A DNA stretch of 64,000 nucleotides from contig OY997594.1 of assembly GCA_963921825.1 (NCBI GenBank), positions 60,001,675 through 60,065,674 on the forward strand, written 5' to 3'. Source of the stretch: Erodium maritimum. Lineage: Eukaryota > Streptophyta > Magnoliopsida > Geraniales > Geraniaceae. This document shows positions 35,416-45,955 of this stretch, one piece after another (the stretch's first letter is position 1; each line of letters begins with the position of its first letter). The translations under genes were made by a program, and so were the position numbers. The notes under the pieces were generated by a model. The model made no database searches, had not been told where the DNA came from, and worked only from the letters and a program-made list of their open reading frames with translations.

Positions 35416-36730
35416 AGCTGCTTCAGAAGAAATGGATTCTGCAGGCGCGAGGAGTCGGGTCCGAGAGCAACGCAGCAACAAGAGACACATCAGATGATTC
35501 GGGTAAAATGTGGTGGCGAACATCATGAACACGGTAGTGGATTTTGAAGAGCTCCAACCAAGTTGAGTAGTGACCATTTTCCATCTCTAGAACAATAGGA
35601 ATAACACTCCTTATGTCGGTTATAAAGAGGGTCGGATGAAGTTTTGATTCGGCCATGATCGGTGAACCGTGCTACGGAATAGTGGAGAGGTCGCACATTG
35701 ATGCAGAAGAACGTGACTGCAGAGAATAAAGAAAAATAGAATAGCGGCGGAAACGTGAAAGGGAATGAGTAGGTTTAGTTTAATTAAACCTCTATACACT
35801 GTTGGAATCGTATTCCTTGTCTTTTCTCGTTGATGAGTGGTATTTAAAAACAACCTAATCAGGTACAAATATAGGAGATATACATGATCTGTAAATACAA
35901 AATACAAATATGAATATCTTATCTAACACCACCTTCCTCCCTGAACAACTCCTCTTCCACTGGCCTTTGCCCATCGTCCTCTCCTTTACCGCCTGAGCTA
36001 AAGATATAACCATCGAACGAATCACTCTCCTCTGCCCAGTAACTCCCGACCCCCTTTGGATATCAATCGATGAAGAAGATAGGGTCTCCTACCCGACTAC
36101 CCGACCTGAGATTGGACCACTTGAGATATGATTAATATGGATGGGAAAATGGGGAAGGTCTCATTTATATCTTAATGGAACTTTTATTAACATATATTCC
36201 GTTTTATTGCTAGTTCATCTTAAATATTTACTTCTTGTTTTAGGAAAGACAAAAGGAGAAGAAAACCCGCTGCATTTTATAGTCTTGATCGTCAAGCAAA
36301 CCAAACACCTTAGTTACATAGAAACCGTTTTCATTCCCCACCCATTGATCCTCCAGGGAAAAAAAGGAATCTTGAGTCCCAGAACCTAACTTCCATTGGA
36401 ACCCATTTTAACTCGACAATGGAACCAGAATAATTTGATTAGAATACTCAATGGAAAGCTTTTTTGTTCTTGATGGAATTAGTATAATTTTGATCAGATT
36501 ATAAAAATGACAAACAATCAATTGACTAGTCGAACGCCCCTCCATAACAATTGCCCATTCATGTGGGATGAATTTCGACATTATTCAAAATCGGTCTTAT
36601 CTCTTCCTCGCCCGACGAAGAAAGTATAATAGCCCTCACTTACAATTTGTCATCCACATCGATAAGTAATTTCCCTAAGCAGATATGCATATTAATCATA
36701 GATAAAAAGTATTATGTTTCGTACCATATA
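35416..36730. repeat. Segmental duplication, copy 2 (copia LTR block)
   Basis: Same order as 15352-17672: copia gag start (minus frame from ATG 35656, MAESKLHPTLFITDIRSVIP), 131-bp LTR at 35800-35930, the sequence beyond the LTR (35931-36240), then directly the equivalent of 17157-17672. About 960 bp found in copy 1 (16196-17156) are absent. Short attttа-type words at the breakpoints in copy 1 suggest a deletion here rather than an insertion there. Confidence 0.8.
35800..35930 (-). mobile_element. Short copia LTR, second copy
   Basis: The minus strand starts tgttagataagat and ends gattccaaca. Purine-rich 'cagggaggaaggtgg' lies upstream. It is the counterpart of 15751-15880, with substitutions and small indels. 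Confidence 0.6.
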
Positions 36731-37159
36731 TGTGAATCGGAGAGAGGAGGAGGACGTGTCGGTGACAGCTTCAGAAATGGCGGCAGCGATGACGACATCA
36801 GAGACGGCGATAGCGACGACGGTTTTTTCCGTTATTGGGGAGCGCATATTAGTTAGTAAAGGTCCCAATTATATGGTTCATAATTTGTATGAATAGGATG
36901 CTTATTTTGTTTTACTTTGAATTTAATTTGAAACATGCAACAACAAAAAAAAAGAAGGAAAACTTCGGACAAGTCAAAACAAGATAAAATTCATAACCAA
37001 CACAATTTATTGAATTACAAAATACATAATACTTGAAATTGAACAGGTTCGAACATAGTACGAACACTGATGATTTATTATAGTTTTATTATCTGATTGT
37101 TATTTAATACGAAATTATGAAGCATCCATCCATGATTTCACTTGGTAAGCATAGTCCGA

Positions 37160-37660
37160 TCAACCGATTGTAGGGACTTGAGTGACTATTCCATTGGAAT
37201 CAACAGCGATTCTCACACGGTTGCTCACCCAATCTGCAGTCCAAGGAGCACCAGGCGGCATAATGATGACTACTAAACTGGGATTTTCCTTCTCTATAGT
37301 TTCTTTGGCAGTTTTCCCGGTTGCCCCCACTAACTCCGGCCACGATGTCTTTTCTGTAATAAACCATCATTACATATGATACATCGGAGAAGTGAAATAA
37401 AATGAAGTATTTGAGGAAAGCAACTTATTTCAAACCTGGGAGTGAAATTCCCTTCTGAATACATGGAGATTTAGACTCTTCTGTTGCTCCAACTTGTCCT
37501 GAACATGATTGGACAAATAAATAGATCATTGTTGGAGAAGTGATCAATATACAGAAGTGAATATAACTAATTTCATAAAAATGAATATATGATACATCGG
37601 AGAACTGATAAATACTTCAGTATTACTAAGCACTAACTTACCTTGAATTGGGGTCGCCAT
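37160..37660 (-). CDS. PI-I gene 2: potato type I serine protease inhibitor (91 aa)
   Basis: Exons 37660-37642, 37498-37436 and 37353-37160, all shifted by exactly 3443 bases from gene 1, with the same GT…AG phase-1 introns of 143 and 82 bp. By eye both introns are identical to gene 1. The exon 3 product differs from gene 1 at six residues: N55V, H61P, V63A, Q67A, T80S and T87V. The loop reads PWTADW, so P1 is Ala67 with Asp68 at P1', which points to elastase-like or subtilisin-like targets rather than trypsin. No signal peptide. The repeat containing both genes ends near 34310 and 37753, so their distal promoters differ. Confidence 0.85.
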
Positions 37661-37753
37661 AAAGATCGTCTTCGAATTTCTCTTCACTTACTTCTATGGA
37701 ATGAGTACAATGATGTTGAGGCTTTTCTTGCTCAATATCAGGTTTCATGTACG

Positions 37754-37805
37754 TATTTATAGGTGGAGCTGCTCTCAAGTCTTTCTTGTGAGAAAGTTAC
37801 ACGTG
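37754..37805 (-). promoter_or_regulatory. PI-I gene 2 promoter: TATA box and G-box
   Basis: The minus strand reads tataaata at 37761-37754, about 95 bases upstream of the start codon, and cacgtg at 37800-37805, about 40 bases farther upstream. G-boxes bind bHLH and bZIP factors such as MYC2, which drive wound and jasmonate induction of many inhibitor genes. Induction here is inferred, not shown. Confidence 0.5.
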
Positions 37806-37829
37806 ATACACGAGCTCACTTTCTAGGGG

Positions 37830-38530
37830 TGTTTACATTTGAGATTTGTGTATGTTTTAAATATATTCTTTCAGGAGCGAATATCAAACCCTAGAGCTCT
37901 GTCGTTATACTCAAAAAGTCATGGCTATGGCCATGGTTATTTCCATGGTTATGCTTCTCTCGTCTATACATCATCTTTCTTGTACCTCCCTTGTAGATAC
38001 TGCGAAGGTTTTTTTTCCCAGGGTTTCTTTCGAGGCGCTTCTAGCCATCGCGACATTGGCCTCCTCCCACCACATTCCCTCCTCTGTGACTGGTGGTTTA
38101 CGTCTCTGAAGACGTCTTTTCTGATGCTGCAGCCGCCGTCTCCGTTGTCGTCGCTGTCTCTGATGTCGCTGTTGTCGTGTCTGAGGCCGCTGTCGGCGCG
38201 TTCTTCTCCATGGCCTCCACCACCGCAACCGCCTCAACCCCTTTCGCAAGTATGGATCTGGCTAATCGAGAGGGTCACTTTTATTTTATCTGAGTTTGTC
38301 TTTGCAGGTTCAATGCCTAGTGAGCAGAGAATCAGGGATTTTTTCAGGGAGGGAACCCCGATTCATGTATTGCCTCCCACTATTACTATTGAGTTCTTTG
38401 GCCAATTTTCGGAGCAGGAATTCCAGTATCACATTCTCAACCCCTGTCTTCCTTCCTTTCCTATTCGGCGTCCCAGTTTAGTGTTACCTATATGGCGCCC
38501 CATCCAATACCGTCAGGGACGGTTATAGTA
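37830..38530 (+). repeat. Copy 3 of the PI-I flanking block (inverted)
   Basis: Carries the same segments as 31820-32360 and 33080-33410 but on the other strand: a tggccatgg-rich start (37921), 'cttctagccatcgcgac…', the gct/gtc-rich stretch, 'tatggatctggctaatcgag', and 'tttgcaggttcaatgcctagtgagcag'. A 229-codon frame (37839-38528) runs through it, but its other copies have stops and I recognise no family. The better-conserved part reads SEQRIRDFFREGTPIHVLPP. It could be an old gene or retroposon piece. Confidence 0.4.
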
Positions 38531-39122
38531 TCAAAAGAATAGCGAACACTTTGTGTTCTTTGTTTGTTCTTCATGGTAAAGAATTTATCCCTCATTCACT
38601 CAAATGTATTTGAAGGTTAATTTAATGAAATTTGAAGGTAAAGAATTTATCCCTGATTCAATCAAATATATTCTTTTAGTTGTGTTTCCAATTTTAGAAG
38701 TAAATCTTATTGGGATGACATGAAATAAAAACCAATATTTATTGAAAAATTCACTAATTCTCATTTTTCGTTCGAACTTATTGTGTTAGAATATGTCTAT
38801 AACACATCGTGCTGCAACTTACGATACTTTACTAATAACTTATGGAACCTTTGTAGAAATATATAGTACCTATAAAATATGATATTTCTAACATAATGTG
38901 TTACCAGAAAAGATGTACAAAATTCCCGCCTGAAGCAGCTTAGCCCCTGTTTAGGCTATGAAATAGGTTTTGGGGACCCGATTTATTCTCTTACGACGCT
39001 CTAGGCCATTTAGACGGAATATGGGCCGATTAATCTGTCGGGTCGGCCAAGGAATTAGGTCGGATTCCTAATTAATAAATAGTTCATAATCTTCTACAAA
39101 CTAAGTGAAACCATAAAATTAT

Positions 39123-39195
39123 ACTAGTTGAGTTGGTAGAGCCCGTTTTTGTTTAAGTGTTACATGTTGAGTTCGATTCACACTATTGTTTTTTC
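39123..39195 (+). ncRNA. tRNA-derived SINE head or tRNA pseudogene
   Basis: An A-box-like 'tagttgagttggtagagc' is followed 30-35 bases on by a B-box-like 'gagttcgattcac'. This is the internal polymerase III promoter layout of tRNAs and tRNA-derived SINEs. The arms do not fold into a full cloverleaf by eye, so it is not a working tRNA. Confidence 0.4.
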
Positions 39196-39505
39196 TTTTG
39201 TAGTATTTTAATAATATAATAATTACACAAACATGTGCTAATTGAGTTAATAAAGTCATATTTATTGGTCTGGTTGGTTAATCGATGGTTTGACGTTTCA
39301 AGAACCGACAACCAACCGTTAATTTTCCGGTTCAATCGTCAAGAACCCGCAACCAACCGTTAACTTTCCGGTTTCGGATTTTCCGGTGCGGTTTCCGGTT
39401 GGTGGTGGTTGGTTTTAGCGGTTTCGGTTTTTTTTGCCCACCCCTAGTTTTAAGAATTGAATTATACTTTTGAGTTTAGTAGAATGTTTATGTTTTTCAT
39501 AAATT

Positions 39506-39515
39506 TAATGGTTGA
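39506..39515. repeat. 10-bp target duplication, left (taatggttga)
   Basis: Directly precedes the element terminus gaggaaaaatc. The identical ten bases follow the other terminus at 42195-42204. Eight to eleven base pairs is typical for MULE insertions. Confidence 0.85.
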
Positions 39516-42194
39516 GAGGAAAAATCAAATAGAAACCACTCCTTAACGTAAAAACTATGTGAACCAATCCAAGCCATTCATTTTAAGAATGGATGGATGA
39601 GATGCAATTGAGTGGTTGACTTGTTGACTGCAAGAAACAGCACTTTTTAGTAAGGGGTAAGCGCTTTTTAGTAAAACCATCATATTATTTTTTTTTACCA
39701 ATTCACTAATTTAATTTTTCCCGCTTCGTTTGAACTCCGATTGGCTTCAAACTTGCGCCATCAGTTTTGTTTTTTCAAGGGCTTTCTATAAAGATCAGTC
39801 ATGAATATATTTTGAAGCACGAAAAAAAAATTTATTTTCGGGGTTGATTTTTTAAAAAAAAGTTAAGTCTGGGTAATTTTTATCAACACTATACACTGGG
39901 TTTATCAACATTATACACTGGATTTATCAACACTATACACTGGATTTATCACCTCATTTTCCAAAATCAAACATGATTTTTATCACATCATCACATGTTT
40001 TTTATGAACATTAAGCACTAGTTTTATCAACACTAAACACTATGTTTATCATTCAATTACATGTGTTTTTATCATCCCATCACATGTTTTTTTATCAACA
40101 CTAAACTCTACGTTATCACCCTTATTTCGGGGCTGATTTTAGAAAAAGTTAAGTCTGGGTAATTTTTATCAACACTATACACTGGGTTTATCAACACTAT
40201 ACACTGGATTTATCAACACTATACACTGGATTTATCACCTCATTTTCCAAAATCAAACATGATTTTTATCACATCATCACATGTTTTTTATGAACATTAA
40301 GCACTAGTTTTATCAACACTAAACACTATGTTTATCATTCAATTACATGTGTTTTTATCATCCCATCACATGTTTTTTTATCAACACTAAACTCTACGTT
40401 ATCACCCTTATTTCGGGGCTGATTTTAGAAAAAGTTAAGTCTGGGTAATTTTTATCAACACTATACACTGGGTTTATCAACACTATACACTGGATTTATC
40501 AACACTATACACTGGATTTATCACCTCATTTTCCAAAATCAAACATGATTTTTATCACATCATCACATGTTTTTTATGAACATTAAGCACTAGTTTTATC
40601 AACACTAAACACTATGTTTATCATTCAATTACATGTGTTTTTATCATCCCATCACATGTTTTTTTATCAACACTAAACTCTACGTTATCACCCTTATTTC
40701 GGGGCTGATTTTAGAAAAAGTTAAGTCTGGGTAATTTTTATCAACACTATACACTGAGTTTATCAACACTATACACTGAGTTTATCAACATTGAACACTT
40801 ATCACCTCATTTTTCAAAATCGAACATGATTTTTATCACATCATCACATGTTTTTTATGAACACTAAGCACTAGTTTTATCAACACTAAACACTATGTTT
40901 ATCATTCAATTACATGTGTTTTTATCATCCCATCACATGTTTTTTTTTATCAACACTAAACTCTAGGTCATCACCCTTATTTTGGGGCTGATTTTTAAAA
41001 AAAATTAAGTCTGGGTAATTTTTATCAACACTATACATTGGGTTTATCAACACTATACACTGGGTTTATCAACACTGAACACTAGTTTTATCACCTCATT
41101 TTCCAAAATCGAACATGATTTTTATCACATCATCACATGTTTTTTTATGAACACTAAGCACTAGTTTTATCAACACCAAACACTATGTTTATCATTAAAT
41201 TACATGTGTTTTTATCATCCCATCACATGTTCTTTTTATCAACACTAAACTCTTGGTTATCACCCTTATTTCTGGGCTGATTTTTAAAAAAAGTTAAGTC
41301 TGGGTAATTTTTATCAACACTATACATTGGGTTTATCAACACTATACACTGGGTTTATCAACACTGAACACTAGTTTTATCACCTCATTTTCCAAAATCG
41401 AACATGATTTTTATCACATCATCACATGTTTTTTATGAACACTAAGCACTAGTTTTATCAACACCAAACACTATGTTTATCATTAAATTACATGTGTTTT
41501 TATCATCCCATCACATGTTTTTTTTATCAACACTAAACTCTTGGTTATCACCCTTATTTCTGGGCTGATTCTTAAAAAAAGTTAAGTCTGGCTAATTTTT
41601 ATCAACACTATACACTGGGTTTATCAACACTATACACTGGATTTATCAACACTGAACACTAGTTTTATCACCTCATTTTCCAAAATCGAACATGATTTTT
41701 ATCACATCATCACATGTTTTTTATGAACACTAAGCACTAGTTTTATCAACACTAAACACTATTTAGCACTAGTTTGATACCCCGATATAAAAAAAATTAT
41801 TAGTGAAGATTTATCAATATTAAACATCGTTTTTATCACCCCCAATATAATTTTTTATTTTCGGGCTTCAAAATATATTCATGACTGATCTTGATTTAAA
41901 GCCCTTGGAAAAAGAAAAATATTGGCGCAAGTTTGAAGCTAATCAGAGTTGAAACGAAGCGGGAATGATTAAATTAATGAATTGTTGAACAAAAAAATGG
42001 ACACTTGTCCACATGGCACCATGCTATTACAATTATGTCCTTGTTTGTGTGAGAAAGTAAGAAAGTGGCGTGAGTTTTTGTTGAATTGGGGTGATGATGT
42101 GGCACTATGGTGAATGTTGGATCTAAAGGGTGTGTGGTTAGGATTGGTTCACACAGTTTTGAGGATAAGAAGGGTTTCTATTAGATTTCTCATC
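39516..42194. mobile_element. Non-autonomous MULE-type element 1 with minisatellite core
   Basis: The ends are inverted: gaggaaaaatcaaatagaaacc on the left and gatgagaaatctaatagaaacc as the reverse complement of the right. Similarity continues inward for about 300 bases (…ttcccgcttcgttt.aactc.gatt.gcttcaaacttgcgcc…, …atcagtcatgaatatattttgaag). With the 10-bp target duplication this fits a Mutator-like (MULE) element. No transposase frame is present. The core is a tandem array (39865-41780). Confidence 0.85.
39865..41780. repeat. 286-bp higher-order tandem repeat, seven copies
   Basis: Units start at the word aagtctgggtaattttt near 39865, 40151, 40437, 40723, 41007, 41296 and 41584; the last is partial. 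The first three are nearly identical, later ones more diverged. Each unit is itself built of about ten 20-35 bp blocks that start ttt(t)atca, such as tttatcaacactatacactg, tttatcattcaattacatgt and tttatcatcccatcacatg. No coding potential. Confidence 0.92.
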
Positions 42195-42204
42195 TAATGG
42201 TTGA

Positions 42205-42630
42205 TATTATTAATATTTTTATAATATAATATAAAATTTGATAATATATATTCAATGAAAATAAAATAATAATCCTATTAGTCTCTGACTAATCCCTACT
42301 TACTGCCTAACGTTTTTTATAATCTTGATTACGAGTGTACATCAATAATTATTTATCAAAAAACACATTTGATATTAATTATCTACTACGAGTGAGCCCC
42401 TACTACGATTGAGCCCCAGAAAAATATTATATTTTTAATATGATGGGTTATATTATGAGTGTGCACCAATAATTATTTATCAAAAAATATGATGTGTTAT
42501 AAGAGAGTGCACATTGGACATGGATTAGCTCATGGGTAAACTTATTTGGATTAGTCTGATAGTCAAAGAAGAAGGGATTCATTGTCTTAATGTTCGAATC
42601 CTAATAAATAAATACGACAGTTTGAAAGTA
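42205..42630. other. AT-rich intergenic DNA with a tRNA-like piece
   Basis: Two copies of 'caataattatttatcaaaaaa' (near 42342 and 42467). At 42519-42612, 'gattagctcatgggta' and, after an insert, 'atgttcgaatcctaat' match A- and B-box spacing of a tRNA-derived SINE. A poly-T follows at 42641. No protein gene. Confidence 0.4.
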
Positions 42631-42643
42631 GGATCACATTCTT

Positions 42644-43590
42644 TTTTTTTTATAAAACGGGAAAGAAGTAGTATTACGATAAAATCGTGCTTACAAGGAG
42701 GGACCTAAAAGTCCCGGATACCAGCTTTTGTCCCAATCGGCCGTAGCCTATCGGGCGCACATGGTTCCGTACAAATAGTTTGTTTTCTTTCGCAAATCCG
42801 AACACAAGAGTTCCTCGATCCAACGTTTCACACTGAATGTAAAAAACGATATGAAATCTACCTAGCCAAAATCTTATTTGACCTAAAACAATAAAAATAG
42901 GTTGAAACGGAGCCTTTACTACGGATTCCCCGAGACCTCGCGGCTGCAAGCGTCCCGGGTCTGTGGGTATAGGCCTCAGACAGTCCTTCCCACCCCCGCC
43001 CTGGGGGGGTCATTCATTCCCCGAGAGGTGACAGCCCCCCGAGCTAACTTCCCTTTCCATCTCCTACGCAGTGTTGGACGACACTAGCAAAGACTCATGC
43101 GACGTCTCCTTTGTTGTGTCCCGGGACGTTGGCTTATGACCCGTCTTGATCACCCTGGGCCTGGGCCCAATAGCTGTAGTGAATCGCAGGATTCCTCGTC
43201 GAGCCAAAGTACAGTCTTTCAAGTCTCCCAACCTAGGGTCAGGTGACCATTTCCTGGTGCCAATCTTCCTCTGTGGTCTAAGACAACTAGACGCTACCCC
43301 ATGCCGTTTGGCCACCACTGGGCTCAGACCCCGGTCCCGGGCAGGACTATCACGATACCCCATGGTTTTATAATCAGTAGGGTTGGTGGCAGTCATCCGT
43401 TGTGCATGCAAATCAGAATACGGGAATACCCTAGGGTTTTCGTGCACCCTAGGGTTTATGACTCCCCCCCGGGTATACTGGCCGCGTGGGACGACCAAAC
43501 TCTGACTATTGTTCCGGCGGCCATGACAGGCGATGACCCTGATCCCACTGATACAGATGCGGGTCAAAGTGCGGCGGTGGGAGGCCGGGA
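42644..43590 (-). mobile_element. Retroposon with 13-bp target duplication (947 bp)
   Basis: ggatcacattctt occurs at 42631-42643 and 43591-43603. The minus-strand 3' end is '…ttcccgttttataaaaaaaaa'. It is GC-rich toward its 5' end and has a 177-codon frame (43597-43064) with no recognisable domain and no support beyond openness. No reverse transcriptase. It is either a 5'-truncated LINE or a non-autonomous retroposon. Confidence 0.75.
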
Positions 43591-43753
43591 GGATCACATT
43601 CTTAAATTGTACAAATTACTAACGAACACATGTAACATAATCATTAATTGTCATGTAAAATATAATTTAAATAAAGACAGACCTTGACAGCATGATCTTG
43701 ATTTTGATAAAGAAAATATCACTCCCCTACGTTTCAGCATCAAAGAAAGTATC

Positions 43754-45509
43754 GTAAAAAACATATAGAGAAAAAAAGTTCCCTTCACTCTTTGAGATTC
43801 TAGCTTTAGCCCTTATCGTTGCCTAGTCATTATGGAGTTTTTCGGTGGCATCGTCACTGCTGCACCGCCTGCAGATTCACCTGATGCTGTCAATATTGTA
43901 GTCTTTGTGCCCTTCTGCGGTCTCGCCGATTTCCAGTCCGATCGGTGGGACCCCGAGTTTCCTCCCCATCAATGTCGGCTGGGCTCTCTGGTTCGCGAGG
44001 ACCGCCTCCTTCTCTTCCGCTCGGAGATCTATGTCTGGAAGAACCGGTGTGGGAGCCTCCTCCTCCAAGGTCCTTTGTTCCGGCGTCCATGGCGATGCGG
44101 GGCTCTCAGCTGAGCGAGGGTCGTCTCCTTCTCCTCTTTTCGGAGTTTTCTGGCGGGAAGATCGAGTACGACGGTCCTGGGTGCGCAGGCTCTGTGTGTT
44201 GTATGCTCCAAGCTACATGTCCCCTCCTCGGCTGAGTCCAGGCCCTCCGCTCAAGGCCCACCACGACCTTTCTCTGGTTCCGGAGATGGATGCTGCTCGA
44301 TCTAGGGTTCCGCTGTCATCGGTGCCCTTGCGGTCTCTTCCTCCTTGTTGTGCGAGGGGGGGGGGGGAGGGTGACTACGGACGTGACAGAATACTCTGTC
44401 TCGGTCACGTCGGTGCAATCTCGAACTTGGGGCTTGTTTCGTGACCACGATGAGATGCGGAGGAGCATGGTAGATTCCTCTTTCCTACGTGTTACCCGAA
44501 GCTGGTCTCGGTGCCAAATGAGGGAATGGTGGTTCTCTGGTTAGCCCAATTCATGAGTTGGTCAGGGGATAGGTGATCGGTCCCGGGTCGTGAGGGAGGC
44601 TACTTTGGTACCCAAGGCGGCTAGAGTTCGGATACCGTGTAAGGTCGGTTTCTTCGGTACGCTTCCCTTAGAGCCCCTTCCTGGCATACCAGAGGGGTCT
44701 GTTGTGGTATTCCCCGACGAAGGGGCCTCGACCTCGTGTGCAACGTCGACGACCGGAGATGCATGATGAAGCATCCATCGATCGGCATGGGAAGCTGTTG
44801 GCAGCTGTACCGAGGCCGCTGATATTGGACACAATACCTAATGCTAGGTTATCTCAATATGGGGGAGCCGGTTAAAAATGGACCCAATACCTAATCTAGA
44901 TCCCCGTCTTTCCAGCTGGGAACCTAGCCTGTCGCCCTCAATAACCCACCCTGGGTGGTTCACCCCAAAATCCTCGCGTCCTTTTGTACACGCGGAGATC
45001 AGGGGGACGGAAATTGATCAGCTCTCTGCTTTCGATTGCTGCCCATCTGCCACTACAGCGAGGAGCGTTTGGAGGTACAGGTCGCGCCCACCCCGAAGCG
45101 TGAATTGCTGAAGTTCCAGCGACTGCTGGAGCTCTGAAGAGGTTGCGTCTACCAGTGTGCGGGACAACTTGTCACAGGCGGGGAAGAAGCCCCGCCGGGA
45201 GGGATGATGCACCGTCTGAGCATCGGGGACTGGCCCTGGGAGGGGTCCCTAGACGATGCTTTGCCTCCCACCAACACCATTACTGTTGAGGTCCCTCAGG
45301 ATCTCCGGTACCCCGCTCCTCCTCACCGTCTTCTCTCTTTTCCTAAGAGGCATCACAATAACGTCTGTGACGGTTCTGATAATAAAAGGATCAGTGAACC
45401 ATTGTTCGCTAATACTGACCTTTTGATGGTCAGGGAGCCTGTTTTCCGATGCATGATAATATTAATGTAATCGATTTTAAGTAATAAAATTGCACCTTTC
45501 GATCAAAAA
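43754..45509 (+). mobile_element. ORF1-like retroposon E0 (1756 bp)
   Basis: Flanked by aaagaaagtatc at 43742-43753 and 45510-45521. The 3' end is 'taataaaattgcacctttcgatcaaaaaaa'. A frame from ATG 43832 begins MEFFGGIVTAAPPADSPD, matching in style and position the start of the E1 frame (MELPHVASVAAPPG, ATG 57400). It breaks after ~93 codons; other frames (43905-44444) are G/C-rich continuations. The 3' part (45204-45470) resembles the E1 3' part and shares the tract 'gactggccctgggaggggtcc' with E2 and 46815. No ORF2. Confidence 0.75.
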
Positions 45510-45521
45510 AAAGAAAGTATC

Positions 45522-45955
45522 CTCATGACTAAATTGTAAATCAAACATCGAATACCAAATTTAAATCCATTTATGTCCCACATAAGGGAAATACTATTTT
45601 GAATAGAATGTATAAAGTGTAAACGACAATATTTCTATAGAATGATACATTAGATGAGATAGTTAACGCAGAAGATGATAAAACTCCGTCTCTAGGTTTG
45701 TAGTAGTAGAGCGGTTAGTTGTCAAACTTTGTGGGATTGGACAGTAAAACGAAGCAACAATCCTTATTGCAGTGATAAAAGTCAGATGATTTCCATACTA
45801 TTCTCCTTATTTATAAAAAGGTTACCGCGTGCTAGAATCAAACAAAATTATTTATTTATCCTATATGCGGCATAATATGTGACTTCCAGTTTATAAATGC
45901 ATATTAAAAAGTACTTGGTAAAATTTTAAACTCTTATAATATTCAAATAAAAGTC
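45522..45955. other. Intergenic AT-rich DNA
   Basis: No gene, repeat or RNA that I can support. Confidence 0.5.

Larger units (their letters stand above)
38531..39515. other. Intergenic AT-rich DNA with a tRNA-like piece
   Basis: No gene seen. 'gaatttatccct.attca' is repeated near 38580 and 38645. A tRNA-like segment lies at 39123-39195. A run of 'ccggttt' and 'accaaccgttaa' words lies at 39290-39440, next to 'tttgcccacccctag', which resembles a hAT end. Confidence 0.5.

Noticed and set aside
37839-38528. 229-codon frame as a secreted protein with a 34-bp intron
   Set aside because: The apparent intron is shorter than plant introns, other copies are broken, and no family is recognisable. 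Kept only as a repeat block.
39440-39447. Possible hAT element from 'taggggtg' (37825) to 'cacccctag' (39447)
   Set aside because: The termini agree for only about eight bases, there is no 8-bp target duplication, and the left word lies in conserved PI-I upstream DNA (compare 58400 and 60775).
39865-41780. Regularly spaced repeats resembling a CRISPR array
   Set aside because: The repeats are a eukaryotic minisatellite with related spacers inside a MULE; there are no unique spacers or cas genes.
43430-43455. Telomere-like ccctagggttt words
   Set aside because: Only two scattered units; plant telomeric repeats need long regular ccctaaa arrays. Similar words near 790, 9300 and 12180 are part of the LTR.
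43064-43597. 177-codon minus-strand frame as a gene
   Set aside because: No recognisable domain, it runs across the target duplication of a retroposon, and GC-rich sequence favours open frames.
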